Positions 1 through 7,708 are shown, counted from the first letter of the stretch. The stretch: 64,000 bases of DNA from Streptomyces armeniacus (GCF_003355155.1 NZ_CP031320.1:6253367-6317366), one strand, 5' to 3'. Translations and numbers: made by a program. Notes: a model not told the origin generated them from the letters alone.

Positions 1-1
1 C

Positions 2-271
2 GATGCCACGGCCCGCAGGAAGCGGAACGCCGACACTCGCCGTGAGAAGGTCACCGCCCTCTTCGAGAACGAGGCGCAGCGCACCGGACGCACCGCGTAC
101 GCGGGCGAGCGCGCGGTGACCGAGTACCTCGACCACTACGCATCGATCCGGCCCAGCGGCGCGCTGAAAGACAACACCCTCGGTGCGCGCGGCCAGCGGC
201 TACTGGAGGGCACCGACGACGAGGTCAAGTCCACCGCGCACCGGCGCCTGATGGCGCTGCGCCAGCGCTGA
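2..271 (+). CDS. Hypothetical protein, C-terminal part only
   Basis: An open frame enters from the left edge and ends at the TGA at 269-271, giving 89 visible residues without a start. The fragment is charged and predicted helical (Arg, Lys and Glu rich near the edge, closing with an HRRLMALRQR tail). I recognise no domain. It could be the tail of a plasmid-type DNA-binding or replication protein, but this is a guess from composition only. The frame is continuous and its codon bias fits a real gene. Confidence 0.5.
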   Translation, partial: DATARRKRNADTRREKVTALFENEAQRTGRTAYAGERAVTEYLDHYASIRPSGALKDNTLGARGQRLLEGTDDEVKSTAHRRLMALRQR

Positions 272-426
272 GAGCCACCACTCCACGGCGGCGGCCAGAC
301 CCCCCTCGGGTTCCGGCCGCCGCCGTGCTCACCGCCGCCGTGCGCTCCCCCTCGCCGGGTTGCGCTGATGCGTCCTGAGCGCCCGGCTTCCTGACGTTCG
401 CCCGCCACCGGAGGGAGGAGGAGGGG

Positions 427-1029
427 ATGGTCCCCTGGAGCGCATCCGAGAAACAACGCGAGCAGTACGTCGACAACATCCTCACCGTGTGGCAGTGCGC
501 CACGTCCGAGCAGGAGCAGCGGGGCCGCAGCTGGTACCGCATCGCGAACGAGCTGGCGCGCGTGATCACCGGTGGTGACGCACGAGCTGGCGCTGGCGTC
601 CTCGCGGCGCTGTCCGCGAACAAATCGTGGCCGCAGACCTGCCGCCTGGCCCGCCAAGCATGCGAAACCGGGCTCACCTCCGGACACTTCGGGGACGCCC
701 TGGCCAAAGCGACCGTGATCGCGGCCGGGACGGACCCGGCCAAGGTGCTGCCGATGGACCGCAAGACTGGGCACTTCTTCCGCTGCATCGCCGACCCCGG
801 CGACACGGATGCCGTCGTAATCGACCGTCACGCCCACGACATCGCGGTCGGCGACATCTACGGACGTCGCGACAGAGGCCTCTCCGGCCAGCGATACGAA
901 CTGCTGGCCGCCGCCTACCGCGAGGCCGCGCAGCGGCTCGGGGAGCTGCCCAGCACGGTGCAGGCGGTCACCTGGGTCGTCCACACCGACCGCATCGCGG
1001 GCACCGGCACGCGCCCTCCGCGCACCTGA
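427..1029 (+). CDS. DUF7178-like mobile-element protein
   Basis: A 200-residue protein of unknown function. The middle carries the runs SWYRIANELA, GAGVLAALSANKSW, GHFGDALAKA, KTGHFFRCI and DAVVIDRHAHDIAVGD, with PSTVQAVTWVV near the end. I associate this pattern with a phage and actinomycete-element family (DUF7178). The family name is from memory; the conserved pattern itself is clear. The alternation of helix-rich segments with an invariant-looking IDRHAHD motif suggests an enzyme or nucleic-acid-binding fold, but no reaction is known to me. A GGAGGGAGGAGGAGGGG tract just before the ATG is a strong ribosome site. It is followed by a tRNA gene on accessory DNA. Confidence 0.6.
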   Translation: MVPWSASEKQREQYVDNILTVWQCATSEQEQRGRSWYRIANELARVITGGDARAGAGVLAALSANKSWPQTCRLARQACETGLTSGHFGDALAKATVIAAGTDPAKVLPMDRKTGHFFRCIADPGDTDAVVIDRHAHDIAVGDIYGRRDRGLSGQRYELLAAAYREAAQRLGELPSTVQAVTWVVHTDRIAGTGTRPPRT

Positions 1030-1102
1030 GCCCGCTGGCGCTACCGCCACGGCCTCGGCAAACCGCTTCTCGGGCCGCCCCGACTGGGGTGCAGCCATCC
1101 CC

Positions 1103-1176
1103 GCCTGCGTAGCTCAGGGGTTAAGAGCAGCGATCTTATAAATCGCATGTCGCAGGTTCGAATCCTGTCGCAGGCA
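1103..1176 (+). tRNA. tRNA-Ile, anticodon UAU
   Basis: A full cloverleaf can be drawn by hand. The acceptor stem 1103-1109 pairs perfectly with 1169-1175. The D stem is 1112-1115 with 1125-1128. The anticodon stem 1130-1134 pairs with 1142-1146 around the seven-base loop CTTATAA. The T arm 1152-1168 has loop TTCGAAT, and the discriminator base is A1176; CCA is not encoded. Loop positions 34-36 read TAT, so the tRNA decodes AUA. Most actinomycetes read AUA with a CAU tRNA modified by TilS, so an unmodified UAU isoleucine tRNA points to mobile DNA. A37 fits t6A modification. Confidence 0.9.
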
Positions 1177-1198
1177 CTTTGTGATGTCGCAGGCACTT
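1166..1198 (+). repeat. 14-bp direct repeat of the tRNA 3' end
   Basis: TGTCGCAGGCACTT occurs at 1166-1179 (the end of the tRNA plus two bases) and again at 1185-1198, a period of 19 bp. Elements that integrate into tRNA genes leave such a copy of the 3' end at the attachment site. Here the second copy is only 19 bp away, so it may be a scar of an excised or collapsed insertion, or local slippage. No integrase gene is visible in the window. Confidence 0.55.
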
Positions 1199-1394
1199 CT
1201 CTCCGCAGGGTTCCCGGGCAGAGAGAGGAAGACAGATTCCGTGTAGGGAAAGGCGGGCGCAGCACGAGGGCATCTCGGAGCTTCCCGTTGTCCTGCTCGA
1301 CGAGCATCAAGAGTACGCGGTCCGCCTCTTCAGCGGCGCCAAAACTCCCGGCGCCGCGTGAGGAGACGGCCGGGCTCCATCGCCAGATGAGGAC

Positions 1395-1592
1395 ATGCTG
1401 CGACGCCTGCTGAATCTGCCCCACGACGGGTGGAGACATGCCGTGCACTTGCTCAGCGGCTCGTTCCCGCACGACGGGTTCGGCGCGGGCGGGCAGTGGT
1501 GGTATGTCGCCTACTTCACCGCCGACGGCTGCAGTGTGCCGGATGCGCGTCGCGTGCAGCTCGCCCTGAACGAGTCTCGTTGGACGGCGTAG
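1395..1592 (+). CDS. Small hypothetical protein (possibly a remnant)
   Basis: A 65-residue frame starts at an ATG a few bases after a GATGAGG ribosome-site-like run. It contains a plausible folded segment (FPHDGFGAGGQWWYVAYFTADGC) and ends in a hydrophilic helix. I do not recognise the family. It lies among frames that look broken, so it may be the middle of a longer decayed gene rather than a working one. Confidence 0.3.
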   Translation: MLRRLLNLPHDGWRHAVHLLSGSFPHDGFGAGGQWWYVAYFTADGCSVPDARRVQLALNESRWTA

Positions 1593-1611
1593 CGGACCTG
1601 TTGGCCGGATA

Positions 1612-1866
1612 TCACGGTAGCGATTCGCACGCCGGGAGTCGTCGGCCCCGCCGTCGCGCTGCCCGCGCGTATGAGGCCGAGTACGAGTTCCTGCTGTATC
1701 TGCGCAGCACCCAGTTCTGCCGGTGGGCGGCTGGAGTCAAGCCGTGCCGGCCATCGACCTCAACGTCGCTCCCAGGCTGGCAGCTGTCCACACCGCCGGG
1801 TCGATCCGCTTCCTGGTGGGCCGCAACATCTGCTGGCTCACCGACAAGCGGGACGCACAGATGTGA
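1612..1866 (+). pseudogene. Frameshifted hypothetical gene
   Basis: One frame gives a convincing segment, YEAEYEFLLYLRSTQFCRW, up to about 1738. The next convincing segment, AVPAIDLNVAPRLAAVHTAG then IRFLVGRNICWLTDKRD, continues in a different frame to the TGA at 1864-1866. The change of frame falls around 1735-1745. Joined, the two halves read like one globular protein of unknown family. A sequencing error would give the same picture. Confidence 0.35.
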
Positions 1867-2076
1867 TGCGGTCCCGAGTGCTCCTGCGGCAGTCAGTATC
1901 AATTCCGGGTCCATGAGGGGTTCTCGCGCCAGCGGCGTGGCATGATCACGGACGTCATCGACGAATGTGGTGGAGACGCGCACCGCGAGGCAACCAGAAC
2001 AGCTGATGGTCAACGACCCCGGAGGGCGTTCGCCTCCACAATTGCGGGAGACTACCGGCAACGCCCTGGAGGTACG

Positions 2077-2316
2077 GTGCGCATCGATTTGAGCAACGCC
2101 ATCGCAACGGTAGAGAACCTGCTCGATGAGCTGCGAGAAATGCATGACACGGAGGTCGACGAAGCGCCGACTCGTGCCAGCCGACGTCATCGTGTTCACA
2201 CACGCTCGACCCTGCAGTACCTCTCTCATCTCAGTCAACGCGCGTCGGTAGAAGTCATGGACACCTACTACCGCTTCAAGCGTGAAGACGACTCCTCCAG
2301 GGGTGATCATGGGTGA
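2077..2316 (+). CDS. Small helical hypothetical protein
   Basis: A 79-residue product starting at GTG 2077, chosen because GGAGG lies four bases upstream. An ATG at 1942 in the same frame would add 45 residues of poorer composition. The product has a leucine-rich helix (AIATVENLLDELREMHD) and a basic middle, with no recognised domain. Its TGA overlaps the GTG start of the next gene (GTGA at 2313-2316), so the two are probably translated together. Confidence 0.5.
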   Translation: MRIDLSNAIATVENLLDELREMHDTEVDEAPTRASRRHRVHTRSTLQYLSHLSQRASVEVMDTYYRFKREDDSSRGDHG

Positions 2317-2819
2317 ACGACACCACTGAGTCCCTGCTGCGCGATGTCGCCGCCCGGCTGCAGAAGGCCATCCTGGCCCGGGACTGTCCGGCCGTGGTCG
2401 CCTTGTGCGGCCATCGCACCTTGATGATGTCCGACTACGACTATCTCCGGGATGAGGCCACCGCCCGCAGCTTCGAACACCGCGCCGCGGCCAAGGCCCG
2501 GGAGATCGAAGCCACCCGCTGGGTTCTTGCCGTACCGCAGGTGTGGCAGGAAGTCGAGGGCGGGGTGGCCGCCCGGGCGGTCTCCAACCATCCTCTACGC
2601 CCAGGCGAACAAGAGGTCATCACCTGGATGAGCTGCGATGCCGACGACGGTGTCGACTACGGCTATGTCCCCTACACCCGCCGCCCCAACCGGGAACCGG
2701 TCTTCGACGCGGTGAAGGTGTTTACCGAACCCGTCCGGCCTCGCCCGGAGATGCCCGGCTTCACGTTGCTGACCGCCCTGATGGACGTGGACGACGAGGG
2801 CTCCAGCAGCCCTAGCTGA
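2313..2819 (+). CDS. Hypothetical protein, 168 aa
   Basis: Starts at GTG 2313, overlapping the stop of the preceding small gene by four bases; a GGGGTGATC run upstream can serve as ribosome site. The protein begins with an amphipathic helix (LLRDVAARLQKAILARDC) and has an acidic, tyrosine-rich centre (SDYDYLRDE, DDGVDYGYVPYTRR). It ends in a short Ser tail. I recognise no family. The coupled pair closes with a hairpin terminator at 2830-2849, so the two genes form a self-contained unit on the accessory DNA. Confidence 0.6.
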   Translation: MNDTTESLLRDVAARLQKAILARDCPAVVALCGHRTLMMSDYDYLRDEATARSFEHRAAAKAREIEATRWVLAVPQVWQEVEGGVAARAVSNHPLRPGEQEVITWMSCDADDGVDYGYVPYTRRPNREPVFDAVKVFTEPVRPRPEMPGFTLLTALMDVDDEGSSSPS

Positions 2820-2829
2820 TCCGGCCACC

Positions 2830-2849
2830 AGCGCGCTGAAGCGCGCTTT
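2830..2849 (+). terminator. Hairpin terminator
   Basis: AGCGCGCT, two bases, AGCGCGCT, then TTTG. The 8-bp arms are self-complementary and form a strong stem 10 bases after the stop of the 168-residue gene. Confidence 0.6.
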
Positions 2850-2988
2850 GTGCCGCGAGCAGCACCTGATAGCCACGGTTGCCCCTCCACCACCTCTGCG
2901 GGCGGGAAACGCGGGTGCTGGAGGCCTACGAGAACCGTCGAGCCGCTTAGGCGCTACTGGCTCTGTGTACGAGAACGGGTCTGGCACA

Positions 2989-3014
2989 CGTTCCGTGACC
3001 CGGGTTACGGAACG
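2989..3014. promoter_or_regulatory. 26-bp near-perfect palindrome inside the left end
   Basis: CGTTCCGT, one base, ACCC followed by GGGT, one base, ACGGAACG, with a single mismatched pair. It starts at the inner edge of the left inverted repeat, upstream of the transposase remnant and the monooxygenase. It may be an operator for a dimeric regulator or part of the transposase binding region. Confidence 0.4.
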
Positions 3015-3019
3015 TCAAC

Positions 3020-3277
3020 GTTCTGGGACTCGCTCGTGTTCGACGAATCGTCGACGTGGACGTCGAAGCAGTGATCGCCACTTTCGGTACGGTCGACGTC
3101 GTGGCCAGAGACCGGGCAGTTGGTGCGGCTTCTCCGGACTGCGGCCGCTCCTCGAACCGAGTGCACGATTCCTATCAGCGCAGACTGAGGGATCTACCGC
3201 TCGCTGAACAGAGTGTTGTGATCCATCTGACGGTCCGGTGTTTCCTTTGCTGTTCAGCGCGAAAGACCCCGGCACGG
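3020..3277 (+). pseudogene. ISL3-family transposase, N-terminal remnant
   Basis: The frame reads LGLARVRRIVDVDVEAVI, a short beta segment, then PDCGRSSNRVHDSYQRRLRD, then a beta strand and CFLCCSARKTPAR. This follows the ISL3 N-terminal zinc-ribbon layout (CPxCG, a VH-S-Y-RR-L-DLP stretch, then a second Cys pair). The first zinc cysteine is replaced by Ser (SPDC). The DDE catalytic part is absent, and the frame runs on into the downstream flavoprotein gene, which has its own ribosome site. The remnant cannot be an active transposase. Confidence 0.6.
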
Positions 3278-3472
3278 ATGACGGTCAGCCTGTCCTTCGC
3301 CGGTGCCGAACGGCAGGTGCCCCAACTGCTCGACGAGATGAGCCGGGCCGACGACGCCGACTTCAACAGCCGGGCGGATCCGACTGGTTGGAGCATTCGG
3401 ACCGGGCCGCCGGGCCGGTGCGTGAAACGCGCGTGGGACGATCGGGAAACCAACCACAAGGAGAGGGATTTC

Positions 3473-4651
3473 ATGGGGGGCAAGGGTCAGCTGCATGTCA
3501 GTGCGGAACTGGCGGGGGTGTTAGAGCGGATCGACGCGCTCGGCGGGATGCTCGATGAACGGGCCGATGCCGCCGAGGAGTTGGGGAGGTTGCCGGAGGA
3601 CACGGCGCGGGCGCTGCTGGACACCGGGATCGTACGGGCCGAACTGCCGCTGAGCCTGGGCGGATACGAGTTCGCGCCGCGGCAGCTGATCGAGACGGCG
3701 GAGCGTACGAGCTACCACGACGCATCCGCCGGGTGGACCCTCTTCGCGCTTCAGATGGTGACCGGGACCACCGCGGCGTACCTCGCCCGGGACGCGGCGG
3801 CCGAACTGTTCCCCGACGTGCCCAGCGGACGGTACGCGCTGCTGGCCGGGCACGGCACACGCCCCGGCCGTGCCGTCCCCGTGGAAGGCGGCTTCCAGGT
3901 CAGCGGCCAGTGGCAGTTCGCCTCCGGAATGGCGCACGCCACCCACATCCACAGCGCGATCCAGGTCGAGGGCACCGATGAGCTGCGGGTCCTCGCGATG
4001 CCGAAGTCTCAGGTGACCCTGGACGGCAACTGGGACGTGCTCGGGCTGCGCGCGACACACAGCATCGACTACCACTGCACCGACGTGTACGTACCGCACG
4101 AGTACACCTACCTCGCGACCACGGACACCCCGGTCAACGGCGGCGCCGTCTACCGCCTCGGCCTGGTCAACATGTCAGCGATCGGACACACGGGCTGGGC
4201 CCTCGGCGTCGGCCGGCGGCTCCTGGACGAGCTGAAGCGGGTCGCCGCGGCGCGCGCCGGTTCACGGGGTGCCGCGGTCGACACCTCCCAGTTCCACGCC
4301 GAGTACGCGATGGCGGAGGCCAGGTTCCGGGCGGCCCGGGCTTGGGTGTACGACATCTGGCAGGAGGTCGAACAGAGCCTGGACCAGGGTGAGTCGCCGA
4401 GCACGGAGCAGGACACGCTGATCCGTCTCGTCCTGAACCACACGACCTCGACCGTGTACGAGGTGGGCAGCGCCGTACACCGCTGGGCCGGTTCGGCGGC
4501 GATCCGCCGCGGCCCGGTCGACCGCTTCCTGCGCGACCTCGGGACGGGCGCGCAGCACATCACGTCGAGCCCGGTCGTGCTCCAGAACTGCGGCAGGTGG
4601 ATGAGCGGTGCCCAGCCGGACGCCCGGTGGAGCTTCCTCGACCTGACCTGA
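3473..4651 (+). CDS. Acyl-CoA dehydrogenase-fold flavin monooxygenase
   Basis: A 392-residue protein starting at ATG 3473, eight bases after AAGGAGAGGG. The fold is that of the acyl-CoA dehydrogenase / HpaB-like two-component monooxygenases. It has an N-terminal helical domain (LPEDTARALLDTGIVRAELP, LGGYEFAPRQLIETAER), a central beta domain (GFQVSGQWQFASGMAHATH, VLGLRATHSIDY) and a C-terminal four-helix domain with RWAGSAAIRRGPVDRFLRDLGTGAQHI. These enzymes hydroxylate aromatic or indole-type substrates using reduced flavin supplied by a separate reductase, which is not seen here. Codon 17 is TTA, so translation should depend on the bldA tRNA and be tied to development. The gene is enclosed by the inverted repeats of an ISL3-like element. 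The substrate is unknown. Confidence 0.75.
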   Translation: MGGKGQLHVSAELAGVLERIDALGGMLDERADAAEELGRLPEDTARALLDTGIVRAELPLSLGGYEFAPRQLIETAERTSYHDASAGWTLFALQMVTGTTAAYLARDAAAELFPDVPSGRYALLAGHGTRPGRAVPVEGGFQVSGQWQFASGMAHATHIHSAIQVEGTDELRVLAMPKSQVTLDGNWDVLGLRATHSIDYHCTDVYVPHEYTYLATTDTPVNGGAVYRLGLVNMSAIGHTGWALGVGRRLLDELKRVAAARAGSRGAAVDTSQFHAEYAMAEARFRAARAWVYDIWQEVEQSLDQGESPSTEQDTLIRLVLNHTTSTVYEVGSAVHRWAGSAAIRRGPVDRFLRDLGTGAQHITSSPVVLQNCGRWMSGAQPDARWSFLDLT

Positions 4652-4845
4652 CCTGACCATCCGGGGACAGGCGACCGGGCGCCCGACCACCCGGCCCCAC
4701 CAGAGATCCGGTCCCCGTCGCCGCCGTGCCGTCCATTCGAGCCGGACAGCCGCGCTCGTGACCACCGTTTCAATTGAACAACACTTCACCCTCTGCGACC
4801 GGTCCCAAGATCTGTGCCAGATCCCGTTCTCGTACACAAAGCCAG

Positions 4846-5175
4846 GCGCTACCTACTGCGCGCTTAAAACAGCAGCTCCGCACCGCCCGTTGAATGGCCG
4901 CTGCCCGAGCGCGCTGTGCGGCGGCACGTGACCTACAGGGCGATCTTCTCTCTCGCAGCGGGCTGGCATCGACGGCGATCGGCGGTCCGTCCCCGGCGCA
5001 GGCCGCTGACCCCCTCGGAGACACCTCCCTCGAAGACCGGCGCTCAAGCGCCGAGTGCTCCGACGGCAGTCCCGCCTGCTGCGGAGCGAACGGCTGCCGC
5101 GCTGGCGGTCCGGCCGGAACAGCGCCCGAACCCCCAGCGGCACCCATCGATGACGGCGAAGGGAGTGGTTCTGTG
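4846..5175. other. Intergenic, no gene seen
   Basis: 330 bases between the ISL3-like right end and the DUF4007 start. The DUF4007 frame is open upstream to 4894, but that extension is low in complexity and lacks a ribosome site. A GAAGGGAG run at about 5158-5165 is the only clear signal. Confidence 0.5.
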
Positions 5176-6204
5176 ATGGCTCGTGACCAGACGCTGCTGA
5201 GCGGCTGCGTGCCCGCCTTCGCTCGGCACAACGGTTACCCGCCGCGCTGGGGATGGCCAGTGAAGGTGCATGCAGCGCTGCGCGAGGACACCCAGGCCTT
5301 CGCCCGTGCCAAGGCACCGGGCACGCTGGGGGTGGGCTCCTCGATAGTCGCTCCGATGCGGTTTTGGTCGCTCGCCTTCGGCCTCATCCGTCAGGACGAG
5401 CGCGCCTGCGGTGGGCCCCGGCCGGTCTGTGCCACCGGCCGCGGGCATTGGCTTCTGGAGGAGGAGGAGGGAGCCGATCCTTACCTGGAAGAGGCGGCCA
5501 CCTTGTGGCTGCTCCACTGGTGGCTGCTGAGCGCGCAGCCGTGCCACGTGCCCACCTTCCGCTACCTCTTCGGCATCTGGGGCAGGTCGCGCTTCGCCCG
5601 AGCGGAGTTGCAGGCTGCCGTGCAGGACGCCGCGGTCGCCACCGGCTGGTCACGACCGGCTGATCGCCGCATCCAACGCGATATCACCGCGCTGGTCTCC
5701 ATGTACGGCACTACCGGCCAGCCAGACCGGCCCAGCGCGCACGCGGTGGAAGAGTACGTGAGCAACCCCTTCCGCCAGCTCGGCCTTCTCGAACTCGCCG
5801 CCGCTGAGGCTCACTTCGGCGAACAGCCCCGGACGACGCGGCCCTCCGATAGGGACCTGCGGGTGAACCGTCACCGCGGCACTTCCTGCTGCCCACGCGC
5901 GATCCTCGCCTACGCCTGCTTGCAGTACGCCCAGCTTCAAGACGTGCGTGCCCCCGGCGCCATTGCCCTGGGCCGGTTGCACACCGACCCGGTCGGCCCC
6001 GGGCGGTTGCTGCTGGCCGACCGGCGCGCCCTGCGTACGGCCCTGGAACAGGTCGAAGTCGGGCCGACGGGCCGGGGCGTCCGGCTGGCCGCCTCGGGAG
6101 ACGGCGAAGAGCTGTTGGCCTTCACCGAGCCGCCGGGAGACCTGGCCGACCGCCTCCTGGCCGCCCGCTACCGCCGCTTGGACGGACCCGCCAGTCAGCG
6201 CTGA
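5176..6204 (+). CDS. DUF4007 family protein
   Basis: The start is ATG 5176 (GTG 5173 is equally possible), placed after GAAGGGAG, giving 342 residues. The sequence follows the DUF4007 layout closely: FARHNGYPPRWGWPVK, LGVGSSIVAPMRFWSLAFGLI, DPYLEEAATLWLLHWWLL, then DRRIQRDITALVSMYG and VEEYVSNPFRQLGLLEL. Family members are repeatedly found beside PAPS-reductase-like (DndC/CysH-type) genes in predicted DNA-modification or defence loci. The molecular function is not established. No such partner lies nearby; the neighbours are a monooxygenase transposon and an unknown gene. An in-frame ATA codon at 5344-5346 is one the local tRNA-Ile(UAU) could read. Family confidence is high; a defence role is inference. 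Confidence 0.75.
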   Translation: MARDQTLLSGCVPAFARHNGYPPRWGWPVKVHAALREDTQAFARAKAPGTLGVGSSIVAPMRFWSLAFGLIRQDERACGGPRPVCATGRGHWLLEEEEGADPYLEEAATLWLLHWWLLSAQPCHVPTFRYLFGIWGRSRFARAELQAAVQDAAVATGWSRPADRRIQRDITALVSMYGTTGQPDRPSAHAVEEYVSNPFRQLGLLELAAAEAHFGEQPRTTRPSDRDLRVNRHRGTSCCPRAILAYACLQYAQLQDVRAPGAIALGRLHTDPVGPGRLLLADRRALRTALEQVEVGPTGRGVRLAASGDGEELLAFTEPPGDLADRLLAARYRRLDGPASQR

Positions 6205-6436
6205 ACCACCGCGGAACTCCTCGTCACCTCCGCCACATCGGGCCGAGTCCGGTGCTTGCGCACGCCGGCCACCCTCGTGCACCTGCCCCGGGCCCTTCAT
6301 CCCGGGTTCGGGCACTGACACGGCCGTTGGATGACGCGACACACACAGCTTCCGACGACCGCGCACAGCAGCCGCCCGACTCTCCTGTGCGGCGCGGTGC
6401 TGGGCACCTGACCCACTCGCAGAAAGGAGCGAACAG

Positions 6437-6973
6437 TTGAGCCGCACCGATGACTACTGGCCGACCATCGGGGGTGCCGTCATCGTGTATATCGACAGCA
6501 TCGTCCACCAAGAAGACCGGCCAACCGCCAGGGCCGTGATCACGATGCTGCGCACCCGATACGGGTTCGTCAGCTTGCTGGACTTCGCTGCCGTGCTGGT
6601 GATGCTCACCGCCCAGCACTGCCCAGCCGTCCCCTTCCGTCGTCCAGACGGTCGCCCCGACGCCGTGGCTCTCACCCACTGTCGGCGAGAAGAAGCACGG
6701 CTCGTCCTGGACGGCCTGCAACCGATCAACCGCGACAGCGGCCAACCGGAAGTCGCGATCGACGACCTCACCCGGACCAACCGGCCACCTGCCCACGTCC
6801 GTCGCGCCCGCGTGCTGATCGATACCGCGTTGCAGGCTGCGCCACCCATGGGGGATGTCGTGGCGGCGCTCCGGCCGGCCGCTGACTCTCCCCGCGCGAT
6901 GGTTGTCGTTACGGCACTGGCCACGATCGCCCTGCGCAAAGTCACCTCGCGGACGGGCGGAGCCCCAGGGTGA
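6437..6973 (+). CDS. Hypothetical protein, 178 aa, TTG start
   Basis: AAAGGAG at 6424-6430 sits seven bases before TTG 6437, which gives MSRTDDYWPTIGG and a 178-residue product. An internal ATG would lose the well-placed ribosome site. The protein has a conserved-looking N-terminus (WPTIGGAVIVYIDSIVHQ), a helix with FVSLLDFAAVLVMLTAQH, and an Ala-rich C-terminus. I do not recognise the family. It lies 232 bases after the DUF4007 gene on the same strand and could share its transcript. No transmembrane segment is convincing. Confidence 0.55.
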   Translation: MSRTDDYWPTIGGAVIVYIDSIVHQEDRPTARAVITMLRTRYGFVSLLDFAAVLVMLTAQHCPAVPFRRPDGRPDAVALTHCRREEARLVLDGLQPINRDSGQPEVAIDDLTRTNRPPAHVRRARVLIDTALQAAPPMGDVVAALRPAADSPRAMVVVTALATIALRKVTSRTGGAPG

Positions 6974-7084
6974 GAACTCCGCGCGTCCGCGCCCCGAAGG
7001 GCTGCCCACCCGGCTTCCTCGGGCAGCGCGCAACAACCAGCGAGGCGGCGGCGCTGGCGCCACCGTGCGCCTACCTCAGGCGAC

Positions 7085-7708
7085 CTATCCATCTCGGTCG
7101 AGGCGGCGCCCCTTGTGCGCGGCGAACTTCTGCTCCAGGTCCCGGATGACCTTCACGTAATTGCGAGTCTCTGTATACGGCGGCACGCCGCCGTACTGGG
7201 TGACGCGGCCCGCGCCCGCGTTGTAGGCCGCCAGCATGTTCTGTGTCGGGTCGCCGGGCACGTCCTTGACGTAGCCCGCCAGCTCGCAGTCGTAGGAAGC
7301 GGCGGAGGGGATGGCGTCCTTGGGGTCCCAGACGTCCTTGTCGCCGTCACGGTCGCCGTCGATGCCATGGGTCGCCCAGGTGCCGGGGATGAACTGTGCG
7401 ATGCCCTGCGCCTGCGCCGGGCTCTGGGCGTCCGGGCGGAAGCCGCTTTCCTGGTAGAGCTGGGCGGCCAACAGCGCGGGGCTGATCTGCGGGCACAGCT
7501 GCCCCCACGTGCGTACGAGATCCTGGTAGGCCGCCGGCACGGTGCCCTTGGCCAGCCCGGCCGGACGCGCACCTCCCGGCCCGCCGGACCCGCCGGGGCC
7601 TCCGCCGAGGACGATGGACAGGGCGCTTCCGGCCGCGGCGGCAGCCAAGGCCGTCAAGAGGACGAGGCCGCCCAGCACCGTGAGGAGGATCTTGCCCACC
7701 TGCTTCAC
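7085..7708 (-). CDS. Lytic transglycosylase of the conjugation operon
   Basis: A 207-residue protein with an N-terminal membrane anchor (ILLTVLGGLVLLTALAAAAAG) and a Gly/Pro linker, then a GEWL-type lytic transglycosylase domain. The domain shows PALLAAQLYQESGF with the catalytic Glu, GIAQFIPGTW, and NMLAAYNAGAGRV. It would cut peptidoglycan outside the membrane to let the conjugation channel through. The GTG start at 7708 overlaps the stop of the upstream Replic_Relax gene by four bases, so the two are coupled. It is the last gene of the minus-strand transfer operon. Confidence 0.8.
   Translation of the reverse strand: MKQVGKILLTVLGGLVLLTALAAAAAGSALSIVLGGGPGGSGGPGGARPAGLAKGTVPAAYQDLVRTWGQLCPQISPALLAAQLYQESGFRPDAQSPAQAQGIAQFIPGTWATHGIDGDRDGDKDVWDPKDAIPSAASYDCELAGYVKDVPGDPTQNMLAAYNAGAGRVTQYGGVPPYTETRNYVKVIRDLEQKFAAHKGRRLDRDG

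Larger units (their letters stand above)
1199..2076. other. Decayed coding-like stretch, no convincing intact gene
   Basis: Short patches of protein-like sequence occur here in shifting frames on the plus strand. One patch ends at the TGA at 1360-1362 (ending AKTPGAA). A second is the 65-codon frame 1395-1592, containing GQWWYVAYFTADGC. A third spans about 1612-1866 and needs a frame change. I see no RNA gene, IS end or strong terminator. Frame changes at several points indicate either a decaying gene set or locally poor sequence. Confidence 0.45.
2957..4845 (+). mobile_element. ISL3-like element carrying a monooxygenase gene
   Basis: The ends are inverted repeats. The left end at 2957-2990 reads CTGGCTCTGTGTACGAGA and on through ACGGG to TCTGGCACA. 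The right end at 4812-4845 carries the same sequence on the minus strand, with one substitution and one extra base. The 9-bp word AGGCGCTAC sits outside both ends (2949-2957 and 4844-4852), as expected of a target duplication to within one or two bases. Inside are the N-terminal remnant of an ISL3-type transposase (3020-3277) and a complete flavoprotein gene (3473-4651). It is therefore a transposase-deficient derivative with a passenger. Movement would need a helper transposase in trans. The exact ends are uncertain by 2 bp. Confidence 0.65.
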
